A stretch of 64,000 nt of DNA from JAKACA01 sp963735115. GTDB lineage: Bacteria > Actinomycetota > Acidimicrobiia > Acidimicrobiales > Bog-793. The notes under the pieces are model-generated. The model was given only the letters and a program-made list of their open reading frames with translations. It was not told where the DNA came from and made no database searches. Location of the stretch: assembly GCA_963735115.1 (NCBI GenBank), contig CAVTJR010000003.1:372001-436000 (forward strand), read 5' to 3'. Below, piece by piece: positions 7,910-17,138 of this stretch. Numbering within the stretch: the stretch's first letter is position 1; each line of letters opens with the position of its first letter. A program made the translations under genes and the position numbers.

Positions 7910-9587
7910 CGGCTGGCGCCCCTTGCCCGCCGATCGGGCGGGGTTCATGCCGGTAGAACTCGACCTTCTCCGGCGCCAGCGGGCTATTGCCGAGGATGAC
8001 GTCGGCCGACTTCTCAGCGATCATCATCACGGGAGCGTAGATGTTGCCATTTGTGACGTAGCGCATGACGGAGGCATCCACGATCCGCAGCCCGTCGAGC
8101 CCGTGCACCCGCATGGAGAACGGGTCGACGACGGAGAGTTCGTCGGTGCCCATTCGACAGGTGCAGGAGGGGTGGAGGGCGGTTTCGCCGTCGCGGGCGA
8201 CCCATTCGAGGATCTCGTTGTCACTCGAGACGCCGCTGCCGGGCGAGATCTCGCCGGCGTTGAAGTCGTCCATGGCGGGCTGGTCCAAGATGTGGCGGGC
8301 GATTCGGATCGCCTCCACCCACTCGCGGCGGTCCTGCTCGGTCGAGACGTAGTTGAACCGCAGCGCCGGATGGACGGCCGGATCCCGCGAGACGATCTTC
8401 ACCGAACCGCGGGCGTCCGAGTACATCGGCCCGATGTGCACCTGGTAGCCGTGCCCGCCGGACGGCGCCGACCCGTCGTAACGGATGGCGATGGGCAGGA
8501 AGTGGAACATGAGGTTGGGGTAGGCGACGTCCTCGTTGCTGCGCACGAAACCCCCGCCCTCGAAGTGGTTCGTCGCCCCCGGTCCGCGACGGAGCAACAT
8601 CCAGTTGAGGCCGATGAAGGGTCGCCGCCACATCTTGAGCGCCGGCGCCATCGACACCGGTTGCTTGCAAGCGTGCTGGATGTAGACCTCGAGGTGGTCC
8701 TGCAAGTTCTCACCGACGCCGGGCACGTCGGCGACGACGTCGATTCCGAACTTCTCGAGATGGGAGGCCGCCCCGACCCCTGACAGCTGCAGCAGCTGAG
8801 GGGAGTTGATGGCGCCGCCGCAGACGATGATCTCGCCCGCTCGCACCTCCTGCAGGGGCCCCTTGCCTTTGCGGTACTCGACTCCGACGGCTCGCTTGCC
8901 CTCGAAGACGAGGCGGGTGACGAACGCCCGGCATTCGACCTCGAGGTTCGGCCGCCGCATGACCGGGTGCAGGTATGCCCTGGCGGCAGACAGCCTGCGA
9001 CCGCGGTTGATGTTGCGGTCAAAGGCGGCGAAGCCCTCCTGCTGATAGCCGTTCACATCCGACGTGAGGGGATAGCCGGCTTGCTGGACGGCTTCGAAGA
9101 ACGCCGCGAAGAGCGGGTTGGTCGCCGGCCCGCGCTCGAGGACGAGAGGACCGCCCGCACCCCGGTACTCGTCCGCGCCCGCCAGGCAGGTCTCCATTTT
9201 CTTGAAGTACGGCAGGCAGTGGGCGTAGTCCCAGTCCTCCATGCCGGCATCGGCGGCCCAGCGCTCGAAGTCGAGCGGGTTGCCGCGCTGGAAGATCATC
9301 CCGTTGATGCTGCTGGAGCCGCCCAGCACCTTGCCGCGGGCGTGGTAGATGCGCCGGCCGTCCATGTGCGGCTCGGGCTCCGACTCGTACTTCCAGTCGT
9401 AGAAACGGCTGCCGATCGGGAAGGTCAACGCCGCCGGCATGTGAATGAAGACGTCGAAGGCGTAGTCGGGCCGCCCGGCCTCGAGCACGAGGACACGGCT
9501 CGAGCCGCTCGCCGACAGGCGGTTGGCGAGAGCACTGCCCGCCGATCCACCTCCCACGATGATGAAGTCGTACTGCCCGCTCGCCAA
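7902..9587 (-). CDS. betA: GMC-family oxidoreductase, choline dehydrogenase
   Basis: A 561-residue FAD enzyme of the GMC family. It has the ADP-binding FIIVGGGSAGSALANRL at the N-terminus, the GMC signature GKVLGGSSSINGMIFQRG, the second signature GAINSPQLLQLSGVG and a C-terminal HPSCTCRMG motif carrying the active-site His region. The frame is open to 9947. The TTG at 9587 is chosen because AAGGAGA lies 5 nt upstream and the length then equals that of known BetA enzymes. Its partner downstream is an aldehyde dehydrogenase, so the pair would convert choline to glycine betaine. A related alcohol dehydrogenase (for example for polyethylene glycol) is less likely given the context. Confidence 0.87.
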   Translation of the reverse strand: MASGQYDFIIVGGGSAGSALANRLSASGSSRVLVLEAGRPDYAFDVFIHMPAALTFPIGSRFYDWKYESEPEPHMDGRRIYHARGKVLGGSSSINGMIFQRGNPLDFERWAADAGMEDWDYAHCLPYFKKMETCLAGADEYRGAGGPLVLERGPATNPLFAAFFEAVQQAGYPLTSDVNGYQQEGFAAFDRNINRGRRLSAARAYLHPVMRRPNLEVECRAFVTRLVFEGKRAVGVEYRKGKGPLQEVRAGEIIVCGGAINSPQLLQLSGVGAASHLEKFGIDVVADVPGVGENLQDHLEVYIQHACKQPVSMAPALKMWRRPFIGLNWMLLRRGPGATNHFEGGGFVRSNEDVAYPNLMFHFLPIAIRYDGSAPSGGHGYQVHIGPMYSDARGSVKIVSRDPAVHPALRFNYVSTEQDRREWVEAIRIARHILDQPAMDDFNAGEISPGSGVSSDNEILEWVARDGETALHPSCTCRMGTDELSVVDPFSMRVHGLDGLRIVDASVMRYVTNGNIYAPVMMIAEKSADVILGNSPLAPEKVEFYRHEPRPIGGQGAPADA

Positions 9588-9693
9588 CTGCGTCTCCTTG
9601 CGTCGCGGGGCGGATGGTATCGCCCGCGCCGGCACCGGCGCTGTGGCAACCTCGTGCCATGCGCGAGGCGCTCGACGACATCGGCGATCCCTC

Positions 9694-10239
9694 ATGAGCA
9701 GCACGGCCCTGCCTGCCGGCGCCGACTCCCTCGGCGAGCTGACGCTGGCACAGCTGCTCGATGCGCTGGCAGCGCGCACGTCGGCTCCTGCCAGCGGGTC
9801 AGCTGCCGGTGTGGTCGTCGCTCTGGCGGCGGCGTTGTGCGCCATGGCGGCCCGCTTCTCCGAGCGGTCGTTCGAGGGCGCAGACGAGCTGGCGGCGACG
9901 GCTGACCGTCTGCGCTTCCGCGCCCTCGAGCTCGCCGACGAGGACACCCGCGCCTATTCGGCACTCCTGGCGGCCCGGCGCCTGCCGGTACAACCGGTAG
10001 AAGCAGACCGGGGAACGCGCGAGGAGGCGATCGCCGCCGCCACGGCGAATGCCGTTGCCGTGCCGCTGGAGATCGCCGAGATCGGCGGCGAGGTCGGCCG
10101 GCTCGCCACCAAGGTGGCCTCCGAGGGCAACCCCAACCTCCTCGGTGACGCCCTCACCGCTGTGCTCATCGCCGAGGCGGCGGCGGCGGCGGCGGCCACG
10201 ATGGCCGAGATCAACCTCGCCGAGAGCCGGGGCGCCTGA
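9694..10239 (+). CDS. Formiminotransferase-cyclodeaminase C-terminal family protein (FchA-like)
   Basis: A predicted all-helical 181-residue protein with TLAQLLDALAARTSAPASGSAAG at the N-terminus, the nucleotide/folate-loop signature of the FTCD_C family. It continues with GNPNLLGDALTAVLIAEAAA, another family motif. Stand-alone members catalyse methenyl-tetrahydrofolate cyclohydrolase or formimino-tetrahydrofolate cyclodeaminase reactions. ATG 9694 is used; the open frame begins earlier at 9523. The gene is divergent from choline dehydrogenase with about 105 bp between. A role in handling one-carbon units released when betaine is demethylated is possible but not shown. The next 175 bp contain no gene. 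Confidence 0.78.
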   Translation: MSSTALPAGADSLGELTLAQLLDALAARTSAPASGSAAGVVVALAAALCAMAARFSERSFEGADELAATADRLRFRALELADEDTRAYSALLAARRLPVQPVEADRGTREEAIAAATANAVAVPLEIAEIGGEVGRLATKVASEGNPNLLGDALTAVLIAEAAAAAAATMAEINLAESRGA

Positions 10240-10416
10240 GGGCGGGCGGGCGGCCGAAGGCAACGCCGAAGGGCAACACAGAAGAGAATTGCGTGCCTGG
10301 GGTGAGGAAACCCGCCCGGTTTGGTCACTTTGGGCAACTGGTTGGGGCTGGGCGGGCAGGCAACGCCGAAACCGCCGGCCGCCCGGAGGCTAGGCCCGAG
10401 GCGTCACCGCTCTAGT

Positions 10417-11337
10417 GTGCGCTTGGTGGACTTCCCCGCATCGCGCCCGACGAGCGTCAGCGACGTGGTAGCGGCGCTCGCCGCCCACGACTACCTGGCC
10501 GACGAAGGCCTCGCCACGGCGATCTTCCTCGCTCTGACACTGCGCCGACCGCTCCTTCTCGAAGGCGAGGCCGGCGTCGGCAAGACCGAGGTCGCCAAGG
10601 TCCTGTCCCGCTGGACAGGCGGCGAGCTGCTCCGCCTGCAGTGTTACGAGGGCATCGATCTCTCCCAGGCCGCCTACGAATGGGACTACGCCCGCCAGCT
10701 CTTGCACCTGCGGGCGGTGGAGGCGAGTGGCGAGTCCGCCCGAGCCGCCGAGGACGAGCTCTACGACGAGCGCTTCCTCGTGCGCCGACCCCTCCTCCGC
10801 GCGCTCGAGCCGACGATCGGTCCGGCACCCGTGCTGCTCGTGGACGAGATCGACAGGGCCGACGACGAGTTCGAGGCCTTCCTTCTCGAGATCCTTTCGG
10901 AGTATGCCGTCACCGTGCCCGAGCTGGGAACCGTCCGGGCCGAGGTGCCGCCCGTCGTCGTGCTCACGTCGAACCGGACACGCGACGTCCACGACGCCCT
11001 CAAACGCCGATGCCTCTACCACTGGATCGAGCATCCGAGCTTCGAACGCGAGGTGCAGATCGTGCTGCTGCGGGCCCCGGAGGCGGTGCCGTCGCTCGCT
11101 CGCCAGATCGCCGCAGCTGTCGAGGCGCTGCGCTCGATGGATCTCTACAAGCCACCGGGCGTGGCGGAGACGATCGACTGGGCGGCGGCCGTGGCGGCGC
11201 TCGGTTCGTCCGAGATCGACGAGCACACGGTGGACGTCACGCTCGGGGCCGTTCTCAAGTACCAGGAAGATCAGCATCGCGTGCGCGCTGGCGGGCTCAG
11301 TCGTCTGATCGAGGCGGCAGCGGCGCGTGGGGCCTGA
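10417..11337 (+). CDS. MoxR-family AAA+ ATPase
   Basis: A 306-residue AAA+ protein. It has the Walker A GEAGVGKTEVAK near residue 48, Walker B VLLVDEIDRADDEFE, sensor 1 VLTSNRTRDVHDAL and the arginine-finger region RRC. The GTG at 10417 (or 10426) fits the conserved N-terminus; the frame is open further upstream. MoxR ATPases work as chaperone-like motors with VWA-domain partners, and the next gene encodes such a protein. The pair resembles CoxD/CoxE. No carbon monoxide dehydrogenase subunit is present in the window, so the client is unknown. Confidence 0.85.
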   Translation: MRLVDFPASRPTSVSDVVAALAAHDYLADEGLATAIFLALTLRRPLLLEGEAGVGKTEVAKVLSRWTGGELLRLQCYEGIDLSQAAYEWDYARQLLHLRAVEASGESARAAEDELYDERFLVRRPLLRALEPTIGPAPVLLVDEIDRADDEFEAFLLEILSEYAVTVPELGTVRAEVPPVVVLTSNRTRDVHDALKRRCLYHWIEHPSFEREVQIVLLRAPEAVPSLARQIAAAVEALRSMDLYKPPGVAETIDWAAAVAALGSSEIDEHTVDVTLGAVLKYQEDQHRVRAGGLSRLIEAAAARGA

Positions 11338-11461
11338 GGTCCCGCGCGGCGTGGACGGGAGTGGCGCCCAGGGCGGCGAACCCCCCGCCCTAGGCACCAC
11401 TCCCGTCCCACGGGCGGCGACCGACGGCGATGCCGAGGGTGCGCGCGAAGACGAGGCCGAG

Positions 11462-12631
11462 ATGAGAGCCGCCAACGTCGCTGAGACGGGTGACGTCGGG
11501 GCGAGGGTGGCGGTGGGGTTTGCCTCGGTGTTGCGGAGGGCGGGCGTGGAAGTGCCCGTGAGCAGCGTCGTCGAATTCGCCCAAGCGCTCGGAGCCGTGG
11601 GGCTCGGCCGGCGGGACGAGGTCTACTGGGCGGGACGGGCGACCCTGGTGCAACGTCCCGAGGAAGCGGGCGCGTACGACTGGGCGTTCGGTGTGTTCTT
11701 CGATCGACGGGCGGATCTGCCGTCTCTGCAAGCCATCGTGCCGCTCGCAGTCTTGACCGATTTTGCGGCCGACACCGAGGAACCGCAGCAAGCGGCGGAC
11801 GACACCGGCGACGACGTGGCAAGCAGCCGGATCGTTCCCTACAGCGCCGTCGAGCTGCTGCGGCAGCGGGACTTCGCCACCTACTCGGAGGCCGACTGGG
11901 CGGAAGCGCGCCGTCTTCTCTCTCGCCTGCGCCCGATCACCTCGCGTCGGCGCTCGCGGCGCCTCGCCCCCACGAAGCGCAACCGCGGCGAACCCGACAT
12001 CGGCCGGACGCTTCGGCGAGCCCTCAGCACCGACGGCGAACCCTTCGATCGTGCCTGGCGCTCACCGTCGCTCCGCCCCCGGCGCGTCGTGCTCCTCGTC
12101 GACATCTCGGGGTCGATGGAGGAGTACGCGAGGGGGTTTCTTCGTTTTGCGCACGCAGCCATCTCCGCCCGCGGTGTCGGCCTCGTCGAGGTGTTCGTGC
12201 TCGGCACCCGCCTCACGCGGATCACACGGCAGCTGTCCTGGCGGGACCCGGACGTCGCCATGGCGGAGGCAGGTCGGTCGGTGGCGGACTGGTATGGCGG
12301 CACGCGTCTCGGCGATGGGCTGAAGGCGTTCAACGACGGCTGGGGCGTCCGCGGGATGGCGCGAGGCGCCGTCGTCGTGATCCTCTCCGACGGGTGGGAT
12401 CGGGGTGACCCGGAGTCGCTGTCGTCGGAGATGCGGCGGCTGCGTCGCGTCGCTCACCGCCTCGTGTGGGTGAACCCGCTGAAGGCGTCGCCCGGCTATG
12501 CACCCATCGTGCGCGGCATGGCGGCCGCTCTGCCGTTCGTCGACGACTTCGTGGACGGCCACTCTCTCGCCTCGCTCGAGAACCTCGTCGACGTGATCGC
12601 GGGCGAGGCGAGCCGCACAGCCCGCCCCTGA
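11462..12631 (+). CDS. VWA-domain protein, CoxE-like partner of MoxR
   Basis: About 389 residues from ATG 11462; the frame is open from 11327, overlapping the MoxR stop, so the start is uncertain. The C-terminal half holds a von Willebrand A domain with the metal-ion site VVLLVDISGSMEEYARG (DxSxS) near residue 210 and the later ILSDGWDRGDPE segment. The N-terminal half is typical of CoxE-type proteins, with MRAANVAETGDVGARVAVGF and an Arg-rich SRRRSRRLAPTKRNRG stretch. It probably binds a substrate protein and delivers it to the MoxR ATPase. The substrate is not evident from neighbours, since a glycogen enzyme follows. Confidence 0.82.
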   Translation: MRAANVAETGDVGARVAVGFASVLRRAGVEVPVSSVVEFAQALGAVGLGRRDEVYWAGRATLVQRPEEAGAYDWAFGVFFDRRADLPSLQAIVPLAVLTDFAADTEEPQQAADDTGDDVASSRIVPYSAVELLRQRDFATYSEADWAEARRLLSRLRPITSRRRSRRLAPTKRNRGEPDIGRTLRRALSTDGEPFDRAWRSPSLRPRRVVLLVDISGSMEEYARGFLRFAHAAISARGVGLVEVFVLGTRLTRITRQLSWRDPDVAMAEAGRSVADWYGGTRLGDGLKAFNDGWGVRGMARGAVVVILSDGWDRGDPESLSSEMRRLRRVAHRLVWVNPLKASPGYAPIVRGMAAALPFVDDFVDGHSLASLENLVDVIAGEASRTARP

Positions 12632-12691
12632 TCGGCGGCGGGCAGTCCCCAGCGAGGTAGCCGGCCCGAGACGGCCCCGTAGTATGCCCCG

Positions 12692-14494
12692 GTGCTCTCG
12701 ACACCCACGACGTCCTCGACTCAGGTAGCCACGCCCGGGACGCCGCACCCAGCCGACGTTCGGGTGGCGTACTTCAGCATGGAGGTCGCTCTCGATCCGC
12801 GGCTGCCCATCTACAGCGGTGGGTTGGGCGTGCTCGCCGGCGACTTCCTCCGGTCGGCGGCGGACCTGCGGCTGCCCCTCGTGGCCGTCACGCTCGCCTA
12901 CGGGCACGGCTACTTCTGCCAGAAGATCGACGCCGACGGCCAGCAGGTCGAACTGCCCGTCAGCTGGGAGCCTGCTGACCTTCTGCAGCGGCTGGAGCCG
13001 ACCGTCGAGATCGAGGTCAGCGGCCGGCAGGTCGTGATCGCGGCGTGGCAGCTGCTGCTGGGGGGTGAGAGCGGGGGAACGGTCGCCCTCCTGTTCTTGG
13101 ACACCGATGTCCCCGAGAACACCCCCGAGGACCGTGTGATCACCGACCAGCTGTACGGCGGTGACCGTGAGCACCGCCTCCGACAGGAGGCGGTGCTCGG
13201 AATCGGCGGCGTATCGATGCTGCGCGAGCTCGGCTACGCCGACCTGACGAGGTTTCACATGAACGAAGGGCACGCTTCCCTGCTGACATTGCGGCTGCTG
13301 GAGACCGAGATGAGCGGGAGCGGGAGCGTTCCCACGGCCGCACAAGTCGAGGCTGTTCGCGCCCGCTGCGCCTTCACGACCCACACGCCGGTGCCTGCAG
13401 GCCACGACCGTTTCGCTGCCGGCCTCGTGCGGTCGGTCCTCGGCGACGGGCGCACGAGAGTGCTTGCCTCGCTCGGCCTATTGAGGGGGGATGTGCTGAA
13501 CATGACGTCGCTGGGAACGGCGCTCTCGGGCTACGTGAATGCCGTGTCTCGTCGGCACGCCGAAGTGACGAAGGTGATGCTGCCCGATGTCGAAGTCAAC
13601 TCCATCACAAACGGTGTCCACCACGTGTACTGGGCGTCACCGCCGATGCGGTCGCTGTTCGACGATCACCTGCCTGGCTGGCGGCGAGACAGCTCGATGC
13701 TCCGCTACGCCAGCGACATCCCGCTCGCGTCGATCGAGGCGGCTCACGCCACCTCGAAGGAGGTACTGCTCGAGGTCGTGCGGCGACATGCCGGCGTGGA
13801 CCTCGACGCCGGCGCTCTCACGGTCGGTCTCGCTCGCCGTGTGACGCCCTACAAACGCACCCTCCTGTTGTTCGCCGATCTCGATCGGCTCCGGGCGATC
13901 GCCGAGCGGCACGGCCGCCTGCAGATCGTCTGCAGTGGGAAAGCCCACCCGCGCGACGAGGTGGGCAAGGAGACGATCGCCACCCTCATGACGGTGGGCC
14001 GGCGACTCGGGAGCTCGGTGAAGGTGGTGTTTCTCGAGAACTACGACCTGGCGCTGGCGGGGGTCCTCTGCGCCGGATCCGATCTCTGGCTGAACACCCC
14101 GCAGCGTCCCCTCGAGGCCTCTGGCACGAGCGGCATGAAGGCGGCCATCAACGGCGTCCCAAGCCTGAGCATCCTCGACGGCTGGTGGATCGAGGGCTGG
14201 GTCGAAGGTGTCACCGGCTGGGCGATCGGTGACGAGTCGAGCGACGACGAGAGAGTCAACAGAGAGACAGTCAGCAGTGACGAGAGCATCGCCGCCGATC
14301 CGACAGCTGCACGTGACGCCGCCGCCCTCTACGACAAGCTCGACGGCACCGTCGCCCCCGCCTACTTCGGTGCACCGGAGAGCTATCTGCGCATCCGGCG
14401 ATCGGCCATCGCCTTGAACGGCTCCTTCTTCAGCACCGATCGCATGGCACGGGAGTACGCCCGGGCGGCTTACGGGCTGGCGCCGCTGATCTGA
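12692..14494 (+). CDS. glgP: Alpha-glucan phosphorylase, short form
   Basis: A 600-residue glycogen/maltodextrin phosphorylase of the compact bacterial type, shorter than the roughly 800-residue classical enzymes. It has the N-terminal AYFSMEVALDPRLPIYSGGLG signature, the FHMNEGHASLL motif and the PLP-lysine region EASGTSGMKAAINGVP (about residues 470-485) followed by SILDGWWIEG. It releases glucose 1-phosphate from alpha-1,4 glucans using phosphate and pyridoxal phosphate. The GTG start at 12692 follows the VWA gene by 60 bp. An acidic insert of about 30 residues after the active site is rich in Asp, Glu and Ser. No other glycogen gene is near. Confidence 0.9.
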   Translation: MLSTPTTSSTQVATPGTPHPADVRVAYFSMEVALDPRLPIYSGGLGVLAGDFLRSAADLRLPLVAVTLAYGHGYFCQKIDADGQQVELPVSWEPADLLQRLEPTVEIEVSGRQVVIAAWQLLLGGESGGTVALLFLDTDVPENTPEDRVITDQLYGGDREHRLRQEAVLGIGGVSMLRELGYADLTRFHMNEGHASLLTLRLLETEMSGSGSVPTAAQVEAVRARCAFTTHTPVPAGHDRFAAGLVRSVLGDGRTRVLASLGLLRGDVLNMTSLGTALSGYVNAVSRRHAEVTKVMLPDVEVNSITNGVHHVYWASPPMRSLFDDHLPGWRRDSSMLRYASDIPLASIEAAHATSKEVLLEVVRRHAGVDLDAGALTVGLARRVTPYKRTLLLFADLDRLRAIAERHGRLQIVCSGKAHPRDEVGKETIATLMTVGRRLGSSVKVVFLENYDLALAGVLCAGSDLWLNTPQRPLEASGTSGMKAAINGVPSLSILDGWWIEGWVEGVTGWAIGDESSDDERVNRETVSSDESIAADPTAARDAAALYDKLDGTVAPAYFGAPESYLRIRRSAIALNGSFFSTDRMAREYARAAYGLAPLI

Positions 14495-14529
14495 TTGCTG
14501 CCGCCGTCGCCCTGCGGCGGTCTCGCCCT

Positions 14530-16944
14530 CTAGACAGCCCGGACCGGGCGGTACTCGGGCTTCCACATGGCAGCTTCGATCCCCTCCTCGAGCGGATCGG
14601 GAGGAGCCCAGCGGGCGACACCGTCTTCGATGGCCGCCCGGACCACGGCGAGCGCCACGGCAGCCGAGGTCGTGTGCAAGGTCTCGATCTCGGGGAGCAG
14701 AGCCGCACCCTCTTGGGACATGTCGACCTGTGCCGAGATGGCTTCGGCGGCGGCCGACAGCATGTGGTCCGTCACCCGGGTCGCCCCGACGAGGATGGCC
14801 CCGAGCCCCAGCCCTGGGAACACGAAGGCGTTGTTCGCCTGGCCGATGTAGTGCGTCGACCAGGCGTAGGTGACGGGGTCGAAGGCACTGCCGGTGGCGA
14901 CGAGGGCGCGCCCACCTGTCCATTGCAAGATGTCCCACGGCTCGGCTTCGACGAGCTCGGTCGGGTTCGAGAGCGGGAGGATGATCGGGTGCTGGCAGGA
15001 GAGCGCCATGTTCCGAATGGTGTTCTCGGTGAAGGCTCCGGGCTGACCCGAAGTGCCGATGAGAACCGTGGCGGCGACATTGCGGATGACCTCGTTGAGG
15101 CCGATGCGGCCGTCCTCGTCAGGGACCCAGTCGGCCACGTCCTCGTCGCCACGAGCCCAAGGCCGTTGGAAGTCGTACATGACGGCCCCGAGCGAGTCCA
15201 GTGACTCGAGAAGGAGGCCGTGCCTGCCGATCAGCCAGAAACGCCGACGCGCCTCCTCCGCGTCCAAGCCGTCGGCCACCATGGCGTCGCGCAGCTGCTC
15301 GGCGATTCCCACGCCGGCCGTACCCGGCCCGAAGATGACGACGCGCTGGTCGGCCAGTCGACCCTTCGATCGCTTGAGGCCGGAGAGGACGGCAGCCAGC
15401 GCCACGGCGCCGGTGCCCTGGACGTCATCGTTGAACGTGAAGGTACTGGTGCGCCAGCGCTGCAGGGTTCGGCGGGCGTTGCGGGCGGCCAGATCCTCCC
15501 AGTGGAGGAGGGCGTTCGGGAAGAGCCTGGTGGCGATCTCGACGAAGGTGTCGATGAAGGCGTCGTAGGTCTCTTCGTTCACCCGCGGGTGCCGGTTGCC
15601 CAGGTAGAGCGGGTCCGTCAGCAGAGAGTCACGGTTCGTGCCCACGTCGAGCACGACGGCGATGGTCCGCCCCGGGTCGATGCCTCCGGCGGCCGTGTAG
15701 AGGGCGAGCTTGCCGAGCGAGATGGCGATGCCGCCCACGCCCCAGTCCCCGATGCCGAGGATCGCCTCTCCGTCGGTGGCGACGATGAGGTCGACGTCCT
15801 CGGGCCCGAAGCCGGTGGCGCTGAGCGAGAGCTCGATGTCAGCGGGATGATCGACGGAGAGGAACACCCCACGCGGCCGCCGGTACTCCTGGCTGAAATG
15901 CTGGATCGCCTCGCCGATGGTGGGCGTGTAGACGACCGGGAGCATCTCGGGGAGGTGTTCGGAGAGGAGACGGAAGAACAGGACTTCGTTTCGGTCCTGC
16001 AGGAGTGAGAGGTAGACGTTCTTCGCCAGGTCGCTCGGTTGGGCGTGGTACTGGCCCAAAGCCCGCGTGAGCTGCTCGTGCAGGGAGATGACCTGGGGCG
16101 GGAGTAGGCCGACGAGTCCCAGCTGGCGCCGCTCCTCCTCGGTGAAGGCGACGCCGCGGAACAGGCGCGGGTCGCTCATGACCTGGCGGCCGCGCAGCGT
16201 CGTCTCCCAGGCGCCATCGGAGGCGAGCCATCGGGTTCGGACCCGGCCGCTGGTGTCATCAGGCGCCGCGCTGGGCGGTCGCGGGGGCAGGTTGTGCACC
16301 AGGGGGGCGGCTCTGGGTGCTTTCGGCGCCGGCTCGACGGGGCGCGCAGCCGGTGAAGGCGGCTTGGCCGTCGTCTCGGCTGCTGCGGCGGCGACTTCCG
16401 GGGCCGGTGCCCGCGCAGGGGGCGCCGGTTCCACCGCCGGCCGCTCCCTGTCCGGGAGGGCCCGCTCGGCCTCTGTCGCCGCGTGGGCTGCCTCGGCCGC
16501 CATCGCCTCCAACTCTTCGACGACTTCCCCGGACTCGTTGGCCTCGGGCTGAGCCTCCCCGGACTCAGCGGCCTCGGGCTGAGGCACCCCCGTCTCCCCA
16601 GCGGCCTCGGGCTGAGCCACCCCGGGCTCCCCAGCGGCCTCGGGCTCAGCGGCTTCGGGCTCGGCAGCCTCGGGGGACTCCAGTACCTGGGCTGCCCCGC
16701 CCGGCGCGCCGGGCCCGACCGCCCGGGGGGACTCCGTCGCGGCGGTTGGCTCGGCCGCCTCAGCCGCCTCGGGTGCCTTCGTTGTCTCCGTCGCCTGTCC
16801 GGATGCGGGTGCCTCGGCGGACTGGGCGTCTTCGGCGGACTCCGCAGCTGCGAGCTCTGCGGGCTCGGCTGCCGACTCCTGCTCCGGGGCGGCAGGCCCG
16901 CGTTCTTTCACGCCCGATGCGGCGCCACGCCGGAAACGCTTCAC
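14530..16944 (-). CDS. NAD-type malic enzyme with long Ala/Glu/Pro N-terminal extension
   Basis: An 804-residue protein. Residues from about 240 onward are a full malic enzyme of the large (SfcA/MaeA) class: VVYTPTIGEAIQHFSQEY, LIVATDGEAILGIGDWG, HWEDLAARNARR, FNDDVQGTGAVALAAVLSG and the Rossmann VVIFGPGTAGVGIAEQL are all visible. It would decarboxylate malate to pyruvate with NAD(P). The first 235 or so residues are low-complexity Ala/Glu/Pro/Gly with loose repeats of PEAAE and GEPGVAQPEAAG, not part of the family. The start is GTG at 16944 with no strong ribosome site seen, so part of the extension could be untranslated; however, the frame is open and strongly coding-biased. The convergent phosphorylase gene ends 35 bp away. 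Confidence 0.85.
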   Translation of the reverse strand: MKRFRRGAASGVKERGPAAPEQESAAEPAELAAAESAEDAQSAEAPASGQATETTKAPEAAEAAEPTAATESPRAVGPGAPGGAAQVLESPEAAEPEAAEPEAAGEPGVAQPEAAGETGVPQPEAAESGEAQPEANESGEVVEELEAMAAEAAHAATEAERALPDRERPAVEPAPPARAPAPEVAAAAAETTAKPPSPAARPVEPAPKAPRAAPLVHNLPPRPPSAAPDDTSGRVRTRWLASDGAWETTLRGRQVMSDPRLFRGVAFTEEERRQLGLVGLLPPQVISLHEQLTRALGQYHAQPSDLAKNVYLSLLQDRNEVLFFRLLSEHLPEMLPVVYTPTIGEAIQHFSQEYRRPRGVFLSVDHPADIELSLSATGFGPEDVDLIVATDGEAILGIGDWGVGGIAISLGKLALYTAAGGIDPGRTIAVVLDVGTNRDSLLTDPLYLGNRHPRVNEETYDAFIDTFVEIATRLFPNALLHWEDLAARNARRTLQRWRTSTFTFNDDVQGTGAVALAAVLSGLKRSKGRLADQRVVIFGPGTAGVGIAEQLRDAMVADGLDAEEARRRFWLIGRHGLLLESLDSLGAVMYDFQRPWARGDEDVADWVPDEDGRIGLNEVIRNVAATVLIGTSGQPGAFTENTIRNMALSCQHPIILPLSNPTELVEAEPWDILQWTGGRALVATGSAFDPVTYAWSTHYIGQANNAFVFPGLGLGAILVGATRVTDHMLSAAAEAISAQVDMSQEGAALLPEIETLHTTSAAVALAVVRAAIEDGVARWAPPDPLEEGIEAAMWKPEYRPVRAV

Positions 16945-17044
16945 CGGCGGCTGCCCGTGCGCTCAGAACTCGACGCGCCCAGCTTGACTGCGGCGCATGC
17001 CACTCGACGTAACCCCACGCCTCTCGCTTCCCCCAGTCCTCTCG

Positions 17045-17061
17045 CAACTGTACGTCAGTTG
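17045..17061. promoter_or_regulatory. Inverted repeat, candidate operator
   Basis: CAACTG-TACGT-CAGTTG is a perfect 6-bp inverted repeat with a 5-bp spacer. It lies about 100 bp upstream of the malic enzyme start and in the only sizeable gap (16945-17138) between that gene and the serpin gene. It could be an operator for the malic enzyme promoter; no cognate regulator is identified. Confidence 0.35.
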
Positions 17062-17138
17062 GCTCTTGACCCTAGGGAAAATCGCGTCGCCGCGCTCGCT
17101 CGTGTTCATCGGTGGACGAGCGAGCGCCCTTCGCGACC

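Noticed and set aside
10417..12631. MoxR plus VWA pair read as part of a carbon monoxide dehydrogenase (cox) cluster
   Set aside because: The pair resembles CoxD/CoxE, but no coxS/M/L genes are present; MoxR-VWA pairs occur in many other settings.
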